The notes beneath the pieces were generated by a model. That model saw nothing but the letters and a program-made list of their open reading frames with translations. It was not told the origin of the DNA and did no database searches. Shown piece after piece: positions 22,190-33,245 of a stretch of DNA of 64,000 nucleotides. Numbering within the stretch: the first letter of the stretch is position 1; each line of letters begins with the position of its first letter. The stretch is from Trichostrongylus colubriformis (Eukaryota; Nematoda; Chromadorea; Rhabditida; Trichostrongylidae), in assembly GCA_963978905.1 (NCBI GenBank), contig OZ022258.1, forward strand, positions 26,292,716 through 26,356,715, read 5' to 3'. The position numbers and the translations under genes were made by a program.

Positions 22190-22510
22190 GCCAACTCGGA
22201 TGTATTCGATTCGGCCGCGGTCATACTCTGCGCACCGACGTCAGTGTCGGCGTCGAATCGACGCAGGTCTCGGCGTCAATCTGGTGACACGCTCCATTTG
22301 CAAAACGCTCGACCCAACCACACTAAAGTATGGTGATCATGGCGAGAGGCCGCGAATTCAAATTAGAATATGGCATAGTATGGGACCATGCCGAGATTCG
22401 TTCGATACCGGCGTCATTGGTGCCGACACCGACGTCATTTGGCGCCTACGCCGGCGTCATTCGATGCAGACAGCGGCTTGACGCCGATACCGTCGTCAAA
22501 TGACGTGTGC
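22190..22510. repeat. CpG-rich GACG/CGTC repeat cluster
   Basis: Repeated short motifs of the form GGCGTCA, GACGCC and ACGTCA at irregular spacing. A block (TTTGCAAAACGCTCGACCCA) resembles TTTGCAAATTCTCGACCCAG in the 22959-23175 element. Likely a decayed member of that MITE family. Confidence 0.5.
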
Positions 22511-22958
22511 GTCATCGCATTCGACAGAATTCCACGTTTTCACTTCACCATTGATTGATAGTGGCGTTGGCATCTGTTTATTCATTTTTGTGCTATGTAT
22601 CATCCTTGATTGCATCATTCTTGCGAAGAGTGCAAAAACAAGCAGTTTGCGTCTGTCGTTATTTTCCGGGTTCTCTTTTTTGAATACAGATTTGTGACTC
22701 ATTTGAATTGAGTCTTCTGTGCTAGGATGTTGTATGTGATTCCTGTGATACCTAGGAAGTGAAGAAGGAAACAGGAAATGGAAGAAATGCATGCGAAACG
22801 CGTTCGGGGAAAAATAGTGAAATGAGAACACTGAACTTTGCCCAAGTAAATGAAGCTAGGTCGAACACGGTGAAATCAGCGGTAAGCGGTGAAATAGGAT
22901 AAGCGGTGAAATAAATAAAAGTGGACGTAGAACTTGGTTGCTATTCCTCCCAGACCAC

Positions 22959-23175
22959 GTCATACTTTGCGCATTGACGCCAGCATCGCCGGCACCGGCG
23001 TCAATCTTGCGCCTGCCACCGTCAACATGGCCCACGGTGGCGCGCTTCGTTTGCAAATTCTCGACCCAGTCAAACTAGTATGATAATCGTGGCCGCTTCG
23101 ATCTTGGCAATCTGCCAGGCAGGCACATGATCGACCCGGTGCCGGCGGTGACGGCGTCAATGCGCAAAGTATGAC
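22959..23175. mobile_element. 217-bp MITE with 43-bp inverted ends
   Basis: The left end GTCATACTTTGCGCATTGAC is repeated inverted at the right end, and similarity continues through GCCGGCACCGG for about 43 bp with a few mismatches. Interior non-coding and CpG-rich. Confidence 0.85.
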
Positions 23176-23359
23176 TGCGGCTTTGGGCAATTTGTAGGTT
23201 GAGTCGATAAGGCTCGGACAAGTGGTAGTGATTTCTATAGATCATAACACAGCAACGAGTTAGCAAAAAGGGCGAGCGAGGTACCGTTGGAATGCAGTCT
23301 CTTAGAAGTGCAGTCAAAACTAGTTATTCCCCCACTATACCGCACGATTTCAAGCCGTC

Positions 23360-23964
23360 CAGAGGCCACTTCCACAACGTCTACTCTTTCTATCGCTATC
23401 TGGCCAAGAACCCGCGGATATCGGTAGACGCCTAAAAGAAGTATACAAGGAGCATGTCCCCGGCAGAAGTACAGTGTACCTTGTACCTGTGGCATTCGAA
23501 GTTAGCGTCGGGCGACTATTCCATCGAAGACGAAGACTATGTGAGACGCCCGAAGGAGCGGGAATTGGACTCGCTAGGGAACCAGGTGGAAGCCGATCCG
23601 TATCAAACCACTCGTGAGATGCGTCTACATTCGTCAATTACAATAATTGAAGGTAGGTAAGTGTCCGAAATTCACAGTCGGTCACATGTCTACTACCAGC
23701 ACGACAACGCGAGACCGCACATTGCAAGATCGACCAAGGTCGAGCTGCTGTCGCACAACCAGACCTGGTCCCTCCGGATTATCACGTTTTCTCCCACCTC
23801 CAACGCCAGCTGGACGGCCAAGACTTCAAAACTCGCGAAGACGTCAAGAAGGCGCTTGAGAACTTCTTCGAGGCCCAGCTCCCGGCCTCCTGGAGCAAGG
23901 GCATCCACGATCTGCCTAACCGGTGGCAGAAGGTCATCGATAAAGATGGAGCATATCTCAGGTG
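23360..23964 (+). pseudogene. Second mariner transposase relic
   Basis: The N-terminal HTH region reads in mixed frames (GRRLKEVYKEHVPGRSTV, then KLASGDYSIEDED). The second catalytic region is HDNARPHIARSTK. After a frame change, the C-terminus is long and clean (LDGQDFKTREDVKKALENFF, then IHDLPNRWQKVIDKDGAY, stop at 23964). The part with the first catalytic Asp is deleted around 23640. Its sequence differs from the 16.7 kb relic, so the two represent separate lineages. Confidence 0.85.
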
Positions 23965-24294
23965 AACCCCAGTTGTCGGTAAAAAGTCACGATAAAGATA
24001 AAAATTTGTCAATTTGTCCGAATCATATCGACACAATCTAATACATGCGATTCCCGTCGGCAGCTCTCTCGCGCACAAACGTCACAAGTTTTATGTCGAA
24101 ACGCGAAATCCCGGGGTGTGCAGCGTAATGTCGAAATCTCGCCGACGGCGCGGCTGACCTCTTCGTGTGTTAATGCGTACATTGCGTGCGCTCCCTTTGA
24201 AGTTTTGTACCGAATTGATTATTTCTTTGTACTTAATTGTATTGCTTCCTTTACTTTTATGTCATTATTTTATCTTTTTTGGGTACCAAAGTTA

Positions 24295-24470
24295 CTGTTT
24301 CCACTTGATGATGAGATAAATAGCTATTCCTTTGGAGGATCTCCATGGCACTATCCGTTTGCGTCCCTAGCGGAATTCCAACCGACCGCGGCAAGTCGTG
24401 CTGCAGGCTCCGCGAGTGCGACGCCGCAAGGCAAAAATTCGGCAAAAGGCTACACACCCCGACTTATTTT
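24295..24470 (+). repeat. Dispersed MITE-like repeat (also inverted at 37438-37600)
   Basis: Contains GATGAGATAAATAGCTATTC, GCGGAATTCCAACCG and GCGACGCCGCAAGGCAAAAA. These blocks occur in reverse order and orientation at 37438-37600, and a partial relative lies at 25320-25435. No terminal repeats were defined. Confidence 0.55.
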
Positions 24471-25593
24471 CTTCGCGTGTGTACAATCCCTTTAGACTTA
24501 AATTCAAGGTACACCGAGAGTCGAGGATTCCTCGACAGGGAGGGGTTCGTACTCGACCGGATAGGAGGACGCGGGGGTCGTACTTCAGAGGTCAACTATA
24601 AGCACTAAAATCTAAGTTTTACATAAGCAGATGAGAAGCAAAGGGTATTTTATCGCAAAACTGTGTGAAAAAATGTAAAATAAATGTTTTCGTCTTAGAA
24701 AAGGACATAAATGAACTACATTGCAACTATGCAATACGGCAAGAGTTTCTGGTATTGTAGGGTTAAGAAAAGGGAGGTCGTATTTGATCACCGTAATGGA
24801 GGGAGATCGTACTGAAGCCGCTTTTCCTAGACACCTGGGAGTGCCCTGGTTGTAGATTGAAATCAATTATTCACTTACTAGGATCGTTATGATATTATTT
24901 TTGATGTTTCTTTTGCTTGTCACGTTCCTATCGTTTTTTTTTTTTTTGTGTAGAAGTGTCTGTTTGTATTTGTTTCAAACAACTCCTGTTGTTTCTTGTT
25001 ATTTGAAATGTTAAAAGTGTTCTACGTTTGAAATATTCCCGTATATTCTAGGTGCTATCGCAGTGATGGAGGCAGCCCTCTCTGGACTCAGCTTTGAACT
25101 AACCCTAGATGGGAAAGGAACCCCTTCCTTTCTCCACTTAGGCTTAGGGAAAAGTAATATTTACTTGGGCGTGCACGACGACCCCCAGAAATGCTTAAGT
25201 GGGCAACTTTTGAAACATCCTCCCTTCCTTGCGATAGCACCATATTCTATTCTGTTTATAGCATTTGTGTAGCATTTTTTGAAAGACTCCCACAGTGTCA
25301 GCCCATTGTGTCGTGGGCAGAATGGATTGGCACTGCAGTAGTCCTGCAATACTGTCTGCGGCAACTGGCGCTGATGGCGTTGCGAGTGCGTCGCCGCAAA
25401 ATGAAAATTTGGCATAATGCTACACAGCCAAAATATTGACATAAGGGTAGGCACCCCAGCCAATACACAACGGAGGCAAAAGCGTACCTGCCATGCGGGA
25501 TGACACACTTCACAAGGATCATATTCGAGTGTCGTGGCCCTACACCCCTAGATTCGAGTGGATCGTGCTCGACATGTGCCTGGCGCTTCAGTT

Positions 25594-25795
25594 CTTAAAG
25601 ACACCAGGAGGGGGTATTCTTGGCTTACTGTAGAACAGACGTAGTGTGGGCGAGTTTGAGTGGCCGCCATTGCACAAACTCGCCAATTTGACGCCTTGGC
25701 ATGGTGCCAAAAGAAGATGGTTCTATTATATATTTGTTTTTTCCTTTTAGTTTTTACTTTGTTCTTTCTTATATTGTTTCTAGATGTACTTACGG
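25594..25795 (+). repeat. Dispersed repeat, copy 1 (second copy at 32101-32308)
   Basis: Blocks such as GAACAGACGTAGTGTGG, AGTGGCCGCCATTGCACAAA and TATTGTTTCTAGATGTACTT are shared in the same order with 32101-32308. In this copy the 235-bp MITE at 25796 follows directly after the shared CTTAC. Confidence 0.75.
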
Positions 25796-26030
25796 GTCAA
25801 ATAAAGTCGGGAGGGGGGGGGGGGAGGACGCAAAATTTCCACCCACGTCAAAGCTTCTTTCCCTTCCTAGGGTTAGGCTAAAGCAGATGAGACCTATGCT
25901 TTGACAGATGCTTTTTAATGCGGGAGGAGGGGGTATCAATTTTAGCCGAAGCCTAGTAAGGGAAAGGAGCTTCGACGTCGACGCAAAGTTGCGTCTCCCC
26001 CCCCCCCCCCCCCCCCCGACTTTATTTGAC
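25796..26030. mobile_element. 235-bp MITE with G-tract/C-tract inverted ends
   Basis: Left end GTCAAATAAAGTCGGGAGG, then a run of G, then AGGACGCAAA. The right end is its reverse complement, with a run of about 21 C. Internally AAGCTTCTTTCCCTTCCTAG pairs with CTAGTAAGGGAAAGGAGCTT, so the hairpin extends far inward. The tract lengths differ between arms. Confidence 0.88.
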
Positions 26031-27699
26031 TCTTCTGAGATTTTCAGGTATAGAAATGCACAATTAAGAAGATCCATAAGTAAACAAGTAAAATATGTCA
26101 CTAGAAAACAGTCTAGAGAGGAAATAATTCAAAACTAAGGTTACATCAGGCCGAAGACAAGCTTTAAAATGAACGAAGCGTGGCTCGGCCATAGAAGCTT
26201 GCAGTTCGGACGGAAGCGCGCCCTTGGGGCAAATAGCGCCCTATGGCGCGTTTTTCAACGCCGGTTTCGTTACACATTGTATCTAACGAACCCATATGTT
26301 TGTTTTCAGACGTCATTGTTTTTGTAAACGTTATTCCGCCCTTGCCCCCCTCCCGGTGCCTTTAATGGCCGCCGCGACTTCCTGCGACCTTGAGTGCGCT
26401 AGATTGCACAACCAGCCATTTCGTACTGCAACCATTGTTTCCAGAATTTTAGAGCAAAGAGAGAGCCAGAGTGCTCACCGTAGTGATCGAATTGCATGCC
26501 TACAAGATATAGCGAACTGTCGCGTCAGAGGTTCATGCTCTCTTTTTAGGACACGCAGTGCTAGAACACTGTGCGACACTGCAGCTGTCAGGAAGCAGCT
26601 CTCATAAAGCGCGGCTCGTAAAATAATGGCGCTTGGTAGTGAGCATTGAAGTAGTTCAACCATTTAGGGGCTCTTATAAGAACCGATAATTTCAATAAAT
26701 ATTAGTTGCTAGCCCGTGGCTTTATGAAATTTCCATTTTCGTGGCTGCACACACATCGTTATGTGGTATCGCTCAATTGTACAGAAGCTGATGATTTCTG
26801 TCGAAGCAACAACTTCAGTGTCCGCGTCGTTTCAAGCATCATTCACTCATTGCCCGCTTGGAAAAGTGCGGAGCTATCAGAAGGTGTTTGAACACTCAAA
26901 GCGGTTATTAGTGCACGCCCCTTCTCTCCACCCACTTGATATAGTACCAACTGAACAACCTTTTGGACAATCCTCTACCAGTATGTATACTACGTCGCCC
27001 CCAAACATCATGAATGTGGCAGTGGAAATGAGAACTTGGTAGGTTCCCGAAAGTAGAAAGGCTAATGATAGGGTTCAGTCATGATAAAATTATGTGCTCA
27101 AGTTTGAAAATGGGACTCTCATTAGGTTTCCGGTCCTGAGTGCGAACGTGTTTTCCTGCGAGTCTTGCGTGGACTATCGGTACAAGCAGCAGGGCCTGCG
27201 ATATGTGGCAGAAACTAATACGCTAGGTGCAGTCTCTTGCTCAAGAATGACATCGGCTCTTGTAGTTCGGCAGTTACACACACGACGCCTTGTCCAGTAT
27301 TCGGGTGTGAGTCCGTTGGATATTTTCTATCATGAACGAGTTCTCTATTTCTGGCTAATTCACTCTTTTAATGTCTCATTTATTTCTGTGTGCTGTTTCT
27401 CATGTTTAACATTTTCATGCCAGCAGGCGACTCGGCCACTGATGAGCGCTGTTTGAGGGAAGCGCACTAGGATAGCAATCATACCCTATATATAAACCAG
27501 GAGTTTGGTGTGTTTGTAATGATGTCTGTCTGTCGGTTTGTCTGACCACCCTGCGGTTTAATTACCCAAGTTTGAGGTGCTCGACATACCCTCAGAAAAC
27601 AGCGGGCAAGGTCGGTTAAAGTGTGGGTTGGGTGGGGAATGGCAGGGGATGTACAGAGCGCACATCGACATTGTCAATATTGATTTAATCGATCTGTAT

Positions 27700-28565
27700 T
27701 GATTAAGAATATCGGTTTTTGTGCAGAAGGCTGGGAACGGCTTGAGGTCCACACTACTGAATGAGTGCCCTCATAAAAGTCGAAATTCCACAACATCATG
27801 CATCACCAATCGATATTGATTGAAAATATCGGTTTTTGTGCAGAAGACTGGAAACGGCTTATGGACCATAATTGATTAAGTGTCCTCATAAAAGTTGGGA
27901 TTCTACAAGATCATGCATGACCGATCGGTATTGATTGAAAATATCGGTTTTTGTGCAGAAGGCTGGAAGCGGCTTATGGACCATACTATAGCTTAAGTGC
28001 CCTCATAAGAATTGAAATTCTACAACATCATGCAAGACCCATCGATACTGATTGAAAATATCGGTTTTTGTGCAGAAGGCTGGAAACGGCTTATGGACCA
28101 TACTATAGCTTAAGTGCCCTCATAAGAGTTGAAATTCTACAAGATCATGCAAGACCCATCGATATTGATTGAAAATATCGGTTTTTGTGCGGAAGGCTGG
28201 AAACGGCTTATGGACCATACTATAGCTTAAGTGCCCTCATAACAATTGAAATTCTACAACATCATGCATGACCGATCAATATTGATTGAAAATATCGGTT
28301 TTTGTGTAGAAGGCTGGAAACGGCTTATGGACCATATTGATTAAGTGTCCTCATAAAAGCTGGGATTCTACAAGATCATGCATGACCGATCGGTATTGAT
28401 TGAAAATATCGGTTTTCGTGCAGAAGGCTGGAAACGGCTTATGGACCATACTATAGCTCAAGTGCCCTCATAAGAATTGAAATTCTACAACATCATGCAA
28501 GACCCATCGATATTGATTGAAAATATCGGTTTTTGTGCAGAAGGCTGGAAACGGCTTATGGACCA
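27700..28565 (+). repeat. ~117-bp tandem array (HelB), left part
   Basis: Each unit has AATATCGGTTTTTGTGCAGA, then GGCTGGAAACGGCTTATGGA, ACTATAGCTTAAGTGCCCTC and ACATCATGCA. Unit starts near 27709, 27824, 27941, 28058, 28175, 28291, 28406 and 28523 give a 115-117 bp period. Each unit carries a small hairpin, CGATATT paired with AATATCG around GATTGAA. Confidence 0.9.
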
Positions 28566-28828
28566 CCAGTTGGCTCGCGCACACTTCTGCGCGCGATTCA
28601 TGGCCATGTTTTGCAAAATGGATTTGATCGGCCCGACCACAGTTTTGTATGCAATTGAGCGGGAATTTCCTTTCCATTGCTTTCAGCTAAGCTATTTATT
28701 TAGACAAAAGTAGAGAAGACGGCGTGATAAAAAGCATTTCGGTGTTGTTATACTTGAGTCTTTGCATCGAATCCGTTTTGCACGTCATCGAAACGAATCG
28801 CGCGCAGTAGTGTGCGCGAGCCAACTGG
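28566..28828. repeat. 263-bp module with inverted HelA 3' ends
   Basis: Both ends carry the CCAGTTGGCTCGCGCACAC motif, inverted, each with the GC hairpin and CTGG terminus. Related modules are 40475-40718 and 47332-47597. In this copy it forms the 3' end of HelA. Confidence 0.85.
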
Positions 28829-29279
28829 TTTAGGTCATCATTTGGAGTTTGGATAGTTCAGACATCGATAGTTTTGTATTCAATTGCATCCATCGGTAAC
28901 AAATTGTTCACTTGCTGAGCATCCAATTCCTACACATGAATGGTAGATCCATATCCCGATTGTCGATGTTTATCGTTTTCGTAAACCTGCTTCACTATTT
29001 GCAATTTTGTATAGTTTAGCGGTCGATACCCAGTGTTGCTGCCAGTACCGCATTAGAAAATGATTCCGAGTGAATCGTTTGCTTTGCTATCACAAATATA
29101 AGTTGCATCATGGTTATCAATGTAGATCGCAGTTCAAAAGACATGCATCATTTTTTCGAATGCAAGGCAATTCAGCTGTCGATACATCTGCCAGTGATAT
29201 CAGAACATAAACAAAGTATGTTCACCTAATGACACTGAGCATCAGACGCTTTTGCTAAAGCGGTCGTATAGTAGTATCG

Positions 29280-30860
29280 AGCGATGTAAAGTATTTCATC
29301 CCATCCGATTCCTAACGGTTCTTATCAGCCACCGTAAGCCGTTATCACTGGGACCCTATACCCAACAGTACAATTGGGGTCCCTGCACTCTACAATACCT
29401 GCGAATGTGAACATTCGAGTGCTGGCCGCAAAAGCGTAACGGCCTTGGTGACATTTTCCTTCTCACGTTCCTGATTGAATCTCATGAATCTTATCGGTTT
29501 GGATCACCCACTATCGATGTCCCCATCCCACTCTGCTAAACACCCATGAGTGTCAGCACCCTTAGATCAACGCGAAAGGCGAAACGAATCCGACGACATT
29601 CGCCTTCTCATGCTCTTTATCAAATCTTAGCAGCCATTCTTAGTTTGGATCAGCCACCAACAATGTCCCCGTTCCACTTCGCAAAACACCTGTGAATATG
29701 AACGCTGCGGGACCAATGCGAAAAGCGAAACGGATTAGGCAACTCTAGCTTTTTTTGCGCTCCTTATCAAATCCTATCAATCGTAATCCATGCGAGTAAC
29801 CCACCACTGCTGTCCCCGTCCTACCCCGCAAAACACCTGTAAGTATGAACGCTCCGGAACCAATGCGAAAAGGGAAACGGATTCGACGAATCTAGCCTTT
29901 TGCGCTCCTCATCAAATTTTATCAACCGTTATCAAGCTGGATCACCCACCATTAATGTCCCCGTCCTACCCCGCAAAACACCTGTAAGTATGAACGCTCC
30001 GGGACCAATGCAAAAAGGGAAACGGATTCGACGACTTTAGCATTTTTTCGCTCCTTATCGAATCTTATCAACCATTACCAATTTGTATCACCCACCATTA
30101 ATGTCTCTGACCCATCCTGGTCCATCCTGCTAAACACCTATAAGTGTCAGCGCTCTTAGAACAACGCGAGAGGCGAAACGGATTCAACAACTCTAGCCAT
30201 TTCACGTTCCTTATCATATCTTATCGACCGTTATCAATGCGGGCTACCCACGATTAATGTTCCCGCCCCATCCTACAGAGCATCCAAGAGTGTCAGCGCT
30301 CTAGGATCAACCCGAAGGGCGAAACGACTCTGGTGACTTTTGCCTTTTAAGGCTCCTTATCAAATCTTATCAAGCATTATTAAGTTGTATCACCCACCAT
30401 TAATGTCCCTGGCCCACCCTTCTAGAAACCTGTGAGTGTAAGCGCTCCAGGATCAATGCGAAGAGCGAAACGGATTCGATGGCTCTAGCCTTTTTGCGCT
30501 TCTTATCGAAACTTGTCAACCCTTATCAATTTAGATCACCCACCATTAATGTCCCTGTCTCAAGCCTTAGAACACCTATGAATATCGGCGCTCTGGGATC
30601 AACCCGAAAAGCGAAACTGATTCGACGATTCTAGCTTTTTTATGCACCTTATCAAATCTTATCAACCGTTATCAATGCGGGTCACCCACCATTAATGTTC
30701 CCGCCCCACGCCGCAGAACACCCAAGAGTATCAGCGCTCTAGGTTCAACCCGAAAGCCGAAACAACGTTGGTGACTTTCGCCTTCCGAGGCTCCTTATCA
30801 GCGTGTATCAGCTGCTATCACTTTCGGTCCACCACCGCCTAGGTCCCCTTACCACCCCCT
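29280..30860 (+). repeat. Diverged 146-bp tandem array inside HelA
   Basis: About ten units with a period of 146-147 bp, seen from the GATCACCCACCATTAATGTC block near 29500, 29646, 29792, 29938, 30084 and onward. Units differ by many substitutions, so the array is old. The same unit forms the satellite at 48.1-64 kb. Confidence 0.9.
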
Positions 30861-30931
30861 ATATCATTTGTAAAATTCAGCTTCCCAGCTTTGCTGCGAC
30901 GCGAGATATGAATTTCGTGACAGACAGACGG

Positions 30932-30960
<29 letters not shown>
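30932..30960 (+). repeat. (AC)n microsatellite at HelA 5' end
   Basis: A run of about 14 AC units flanked by GACAGACAGACGG and AGACATACTTAGCGAAT. Other HelA copies have shorter GT-rich runs at the same place, so it is part of the element. Confidence 0.9.
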
Positions 30961-30962
<2 letters not shown>

Positions 30963-30988
30963 TACTTAGCGAATTATATATAGTAGGA

Positions 30989-31230
30989 TACTATAGCTTA
31001 AGTGCCCTCATAAAAGTTGAAATTCTACAAGATCATGCAAGACCCATCGATATTGATTGAAAATATCGGTTTTTGTGCGGAAGGCTGGAAACGGCTTATG
31101 GACCATACTATAGCTTAAGTGCCCTCATAAAAATTGAAATTCTATAACATCATGCATGACCGATCAATATTGATTGAAAATATCGGTTTTTGTGCAGAAG
31201 GCTGGAAACGGCTTATGGGAAATTCCACAA
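30989..31230 (+). repeat. ~117-bp tandem array (HelB), right part
   Basis: Two further units of the array left of the HelA insertion, starting with the remainder of the interrupted unit (TACTATAGCTTAAGTGCCC). Confidence 0.88.
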
Positions 31231-31246
31231 CATCATGCATCACCGA

Positions 31247-31614
31247 TCATACCCTATATGCAAAGCAGAAGTTCGGTGTATTTGTTTGTACGAACGTTTG
31301 TTTGCCTGCCCGCTCGATTCTCGGTTTTACCAGAAAGACAAGTGGGGGAGGTCAGGTCAAGTTGGGGTTAGGCGGGCATGGTCCAGGATGTACAGAGCGC
31401 ACATGTACAAGGTGGGACTCCGCCTACAGTGGACGGGCCTTGCGTCAAAATGGTTAGTGTTTGGGTGAGGAGCTCTATAATTCGTCTCAAAATTGCTGGA
31501 ACGTCAGGAAAAATGGATAAGGTCGAGTTTATGGTGTGTCGCAATCAATAGAGGGCCACCTCCACAAAGCGGAGCAGGTCTAGGCTGTATTAAGCATGTC
31601 GTCATCAGAACCTG
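31247..31614 (+). mobile_element. HelB copy, 5' part only
   Basis: Starts TCATACCCTATATGCAAAGC and shares the GTGGGGGAGGTCAGGTCAAG and GATGTACAGAGCGCACAT blocks with other HelB copies. It is cut off by the next copy's start at 31615. Confidence 0.65.
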
Positions 31615-32100
31615 TCATACCCTATTTATGAGCCAGTAGTTTGGGGTGACTGTCATTTTGTATGTCTGTCTGTCCGAAATTCACTACCGCCCGAAAAACA
31701 AGCGGAGAACTCGGGTCGAATGTGGGTCAGGTAGGGCATGGACGAATTTTGCAGAGTGCATATGAACAATGAGGGACTATAACTTCTGTGGGTAGGGTTT
31801 GCGGTCAAAATGTTGGGTATTTGGGTGCAAAATTGGTGCCTTCGCGAGGGACATCTCGCAAAACGCTGCATATCTAGGCATCTAGGGATCCTTTAGGGGT
31901 AAATCTGCACATTACGGTGCATTTTTTGCTTAAGGCTTAATAGAAAAAAGGATTCCTTTCTTTCTCTAGGCTTAGTTCATGAGGGGATGCACCTCCCCCC
32001 TCTTTCTCTTTGCGACAGCGCCGAGAATTCTACATATCGTTCCAAAAGAATCCGTAAGTCGAGAAAAGTTGGGTGGGGTGAGGGACTCTGTATCTGTGTA
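31615..32100 (+). mobile_element. HelB copy, diverged 5' part
   Basis: Starts TCATACCCTATTTATGAGCC, then GTCTGTCTGTCCGAAATTC and an AGAGTGCATATGAACAA block equivalent to AGAGCGCACATG of other copies. Family similarity fades after about 31830; 31900-32100 is unassigned. Confidence 0.55.
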
Positions 32101-32308
32101 GTTAAAGACACCAGAAGGGGGTAATTTTGGCTTACGGTAGAACAGACGTAGTGTGGACGAGTTTAAGTGGCCGCCATTGCACAAACTCGACAGTTTGACG
32201 CCTTGGCGGGGGGGGGGGGGGGCAAAAGAAGATGTTTCTATCATAAATTTGTTTTTTCTTTTACTTTTTACTTTGTTCTTTCTTATATTGTTTCTAGATG
32301 TACTTACA
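32101..32308 (+). repeat. Dispersed repeat, copy 2 (pair of 25594-25795)
   Basis: Collinear with 25594-25795 over about 200 bp. At 32206-32222 it has a run of G where copy 1 reads GGCATGGTGCC. The MITE found after copy 1 is absent, so this copy marks the empty site for it. Confidence 0.75.
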
Positions 32309-32684
32309 TGAAAGCTAATGTAGTTGGGATGGCCACTCCACTGCGCTGGGAGTCAGGTGCTACAACTAACGTTGGCCCACGGCCCGTCTCCTACAGCGGA
32401 CAACTCGGAATGGATGCGCTGATGCGAATGGGAGCCGAATACACACCGCAGCGTCGCGCTTTTGAGCGGGTTTTTTCGCCTATTATCGCTTCTAATCTTG
32501 AGTGTTCGTTACAAAATGCTCATTTCTTTGCATGTTCCTCTTGTTTCGGACCCCCTTCCGGTTCCTTTAAGAGAGGCCCCCTTCAGTAGACGGAACGTAC
32601 TCTAAATCGGCGGTGCTCACCACGATTAACTTCATAACTCTTCTACACAGCAGCTTAGAAATCATGACCTTTCATAACCTTTCA
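32309..32684 (+). other. Unassigned, protein-like open segment
   Basis: The frame 32167-32589 reads GATTNVGPRPVSYSGQL and ALMRMGAEYTPQRRAFER after the repeat. It might be a captured exon fragment or chance. The 3' part (TTTCGGACCCCCTTCCGGTT) resembles sequence near 26340. No function can be named. Confidence 0.25.
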
Positions 32685-33245
32685 TCATGTCCTATATATA
32701 AACCAGAAAATTTGTTTGTCTGTTATTTTGTTTGTCTGTCCACGCAAAACCCGACACAATCTGAGAAACAAGCGGGAGAGGTTGGGTCAACTTTGGGTTG
32801 GGTGGATAGTAGGAGATGTAAAGAGCGCCCATGGACCATGTGAAAATCCTCCGTCCACTTAGGGGGGACATGCGTTAAAATAATCGGTATTTATGTGGAG
32901 AATTCTATAAGACGTTCCAAAAGAGCCCGAACGTCGCCTAAAAGCGAAAGGGGTGAAGGCGAGTTTATGGTGTTTGTCGCAGGTAAGGGAGACCCGCCTT
33001 CAGAAGCGGAGCATGCAATGGATGAAGGTGTTCACTCATAAAAAATTATACTTCCTTTACATAGCGGTGGGGACCGGGTAGAGACTGAGCAATGTTTAAC
33101 CAAAAAATGTACCAAATTAGAAGGGTAGAGGGGACCTAAGCATATTGGTTGAAAATATTGGTTTCAGAGCGGGAGGCTCATAATGGCTCATCAAACATGT
33201 CATGAGCGAGTGCCCAAGAAGTTGAAATCCTCTAGCCTCAACCTA
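32685..33245 (+). mobile_element. HelB copy with one degenerate ~117-bp unit
   Basis: Starts TCATGTCCTATATATAAACC, with GTCTGTC leader and the AGAGCGCCCATGGACCATGT block. It ends with a decayed tandem unit (ATTGGTTGAAAATATTGG near 33140) just before the next copy. Confidence 0.65.

Larger units (their letters stand above)
22016..27478. other. Kinase upstream region: MITEs, mariner relic and unassigned sequence
   Basis: I searched the - strand for SH2 or start exons and found none. Recognised parts are listed separately (22190-22510, 22959-23175, 23360-23964, 24295-24470, 25594-25795, 25796-26030). 26260-27478 holds open frames on both strands (e.g. + 26761-27042 and 27094-27456, - 27090-27330) without known motifs. 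24500-25060 is AT-rich with nothing recognised. Confidence 0.5.
28566..30988 (-). mobile_element. Complete HelA Helitron-like element with precise A/T insertion site
   Basis: On the - strand the element starts TCCTACTATATATAATTCGC at 30988. It runs through a GT microsatellite, CACGAAATTCATATCTCGCG, about ten diverged 146-bp units and a shared internal region. It ends with hairpin CGCGCA/TGCGCG, then AGCCAACTGG at 28566. The host ~117-bp unit is cut between GCTATAGTA and TGGTCC and rejoins without duplication, as expected for Helitrons (5'-TC, 3' hairpin plus CTRR, A/T target). 2423 bp; no Rep/helicase gene, so non-autonomous. Confidence 0.9.
27479..31246 (+). mobile_element. HelB Helitron-like element with ~117-bp array, split by HelA
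   Basis: Begins TCATACCCTATATATAAACC at 27479, followed by a GTCTGTCTGTC-rich stretch and about 150 bp of family-specific sequence (GATGTACAGAGCGCACAT). It then holds about eight tandem ~117-bp units to 28565. The array resumes at 30989 after the inserted HelA element and ends by 31246, where the next HelB copy begins. The TC start and simple-repeat leader suggest rolling-circle transposition. Its 3' end was not defined. Confidence 0.7.

Noticed and set aside
22016..27478. SH2 exon upstream of the kinase
   Set aside because: I looked for the FLVR core and the WYHG start on the - strand and found no convincing match; the SH2 may be further out or absent.
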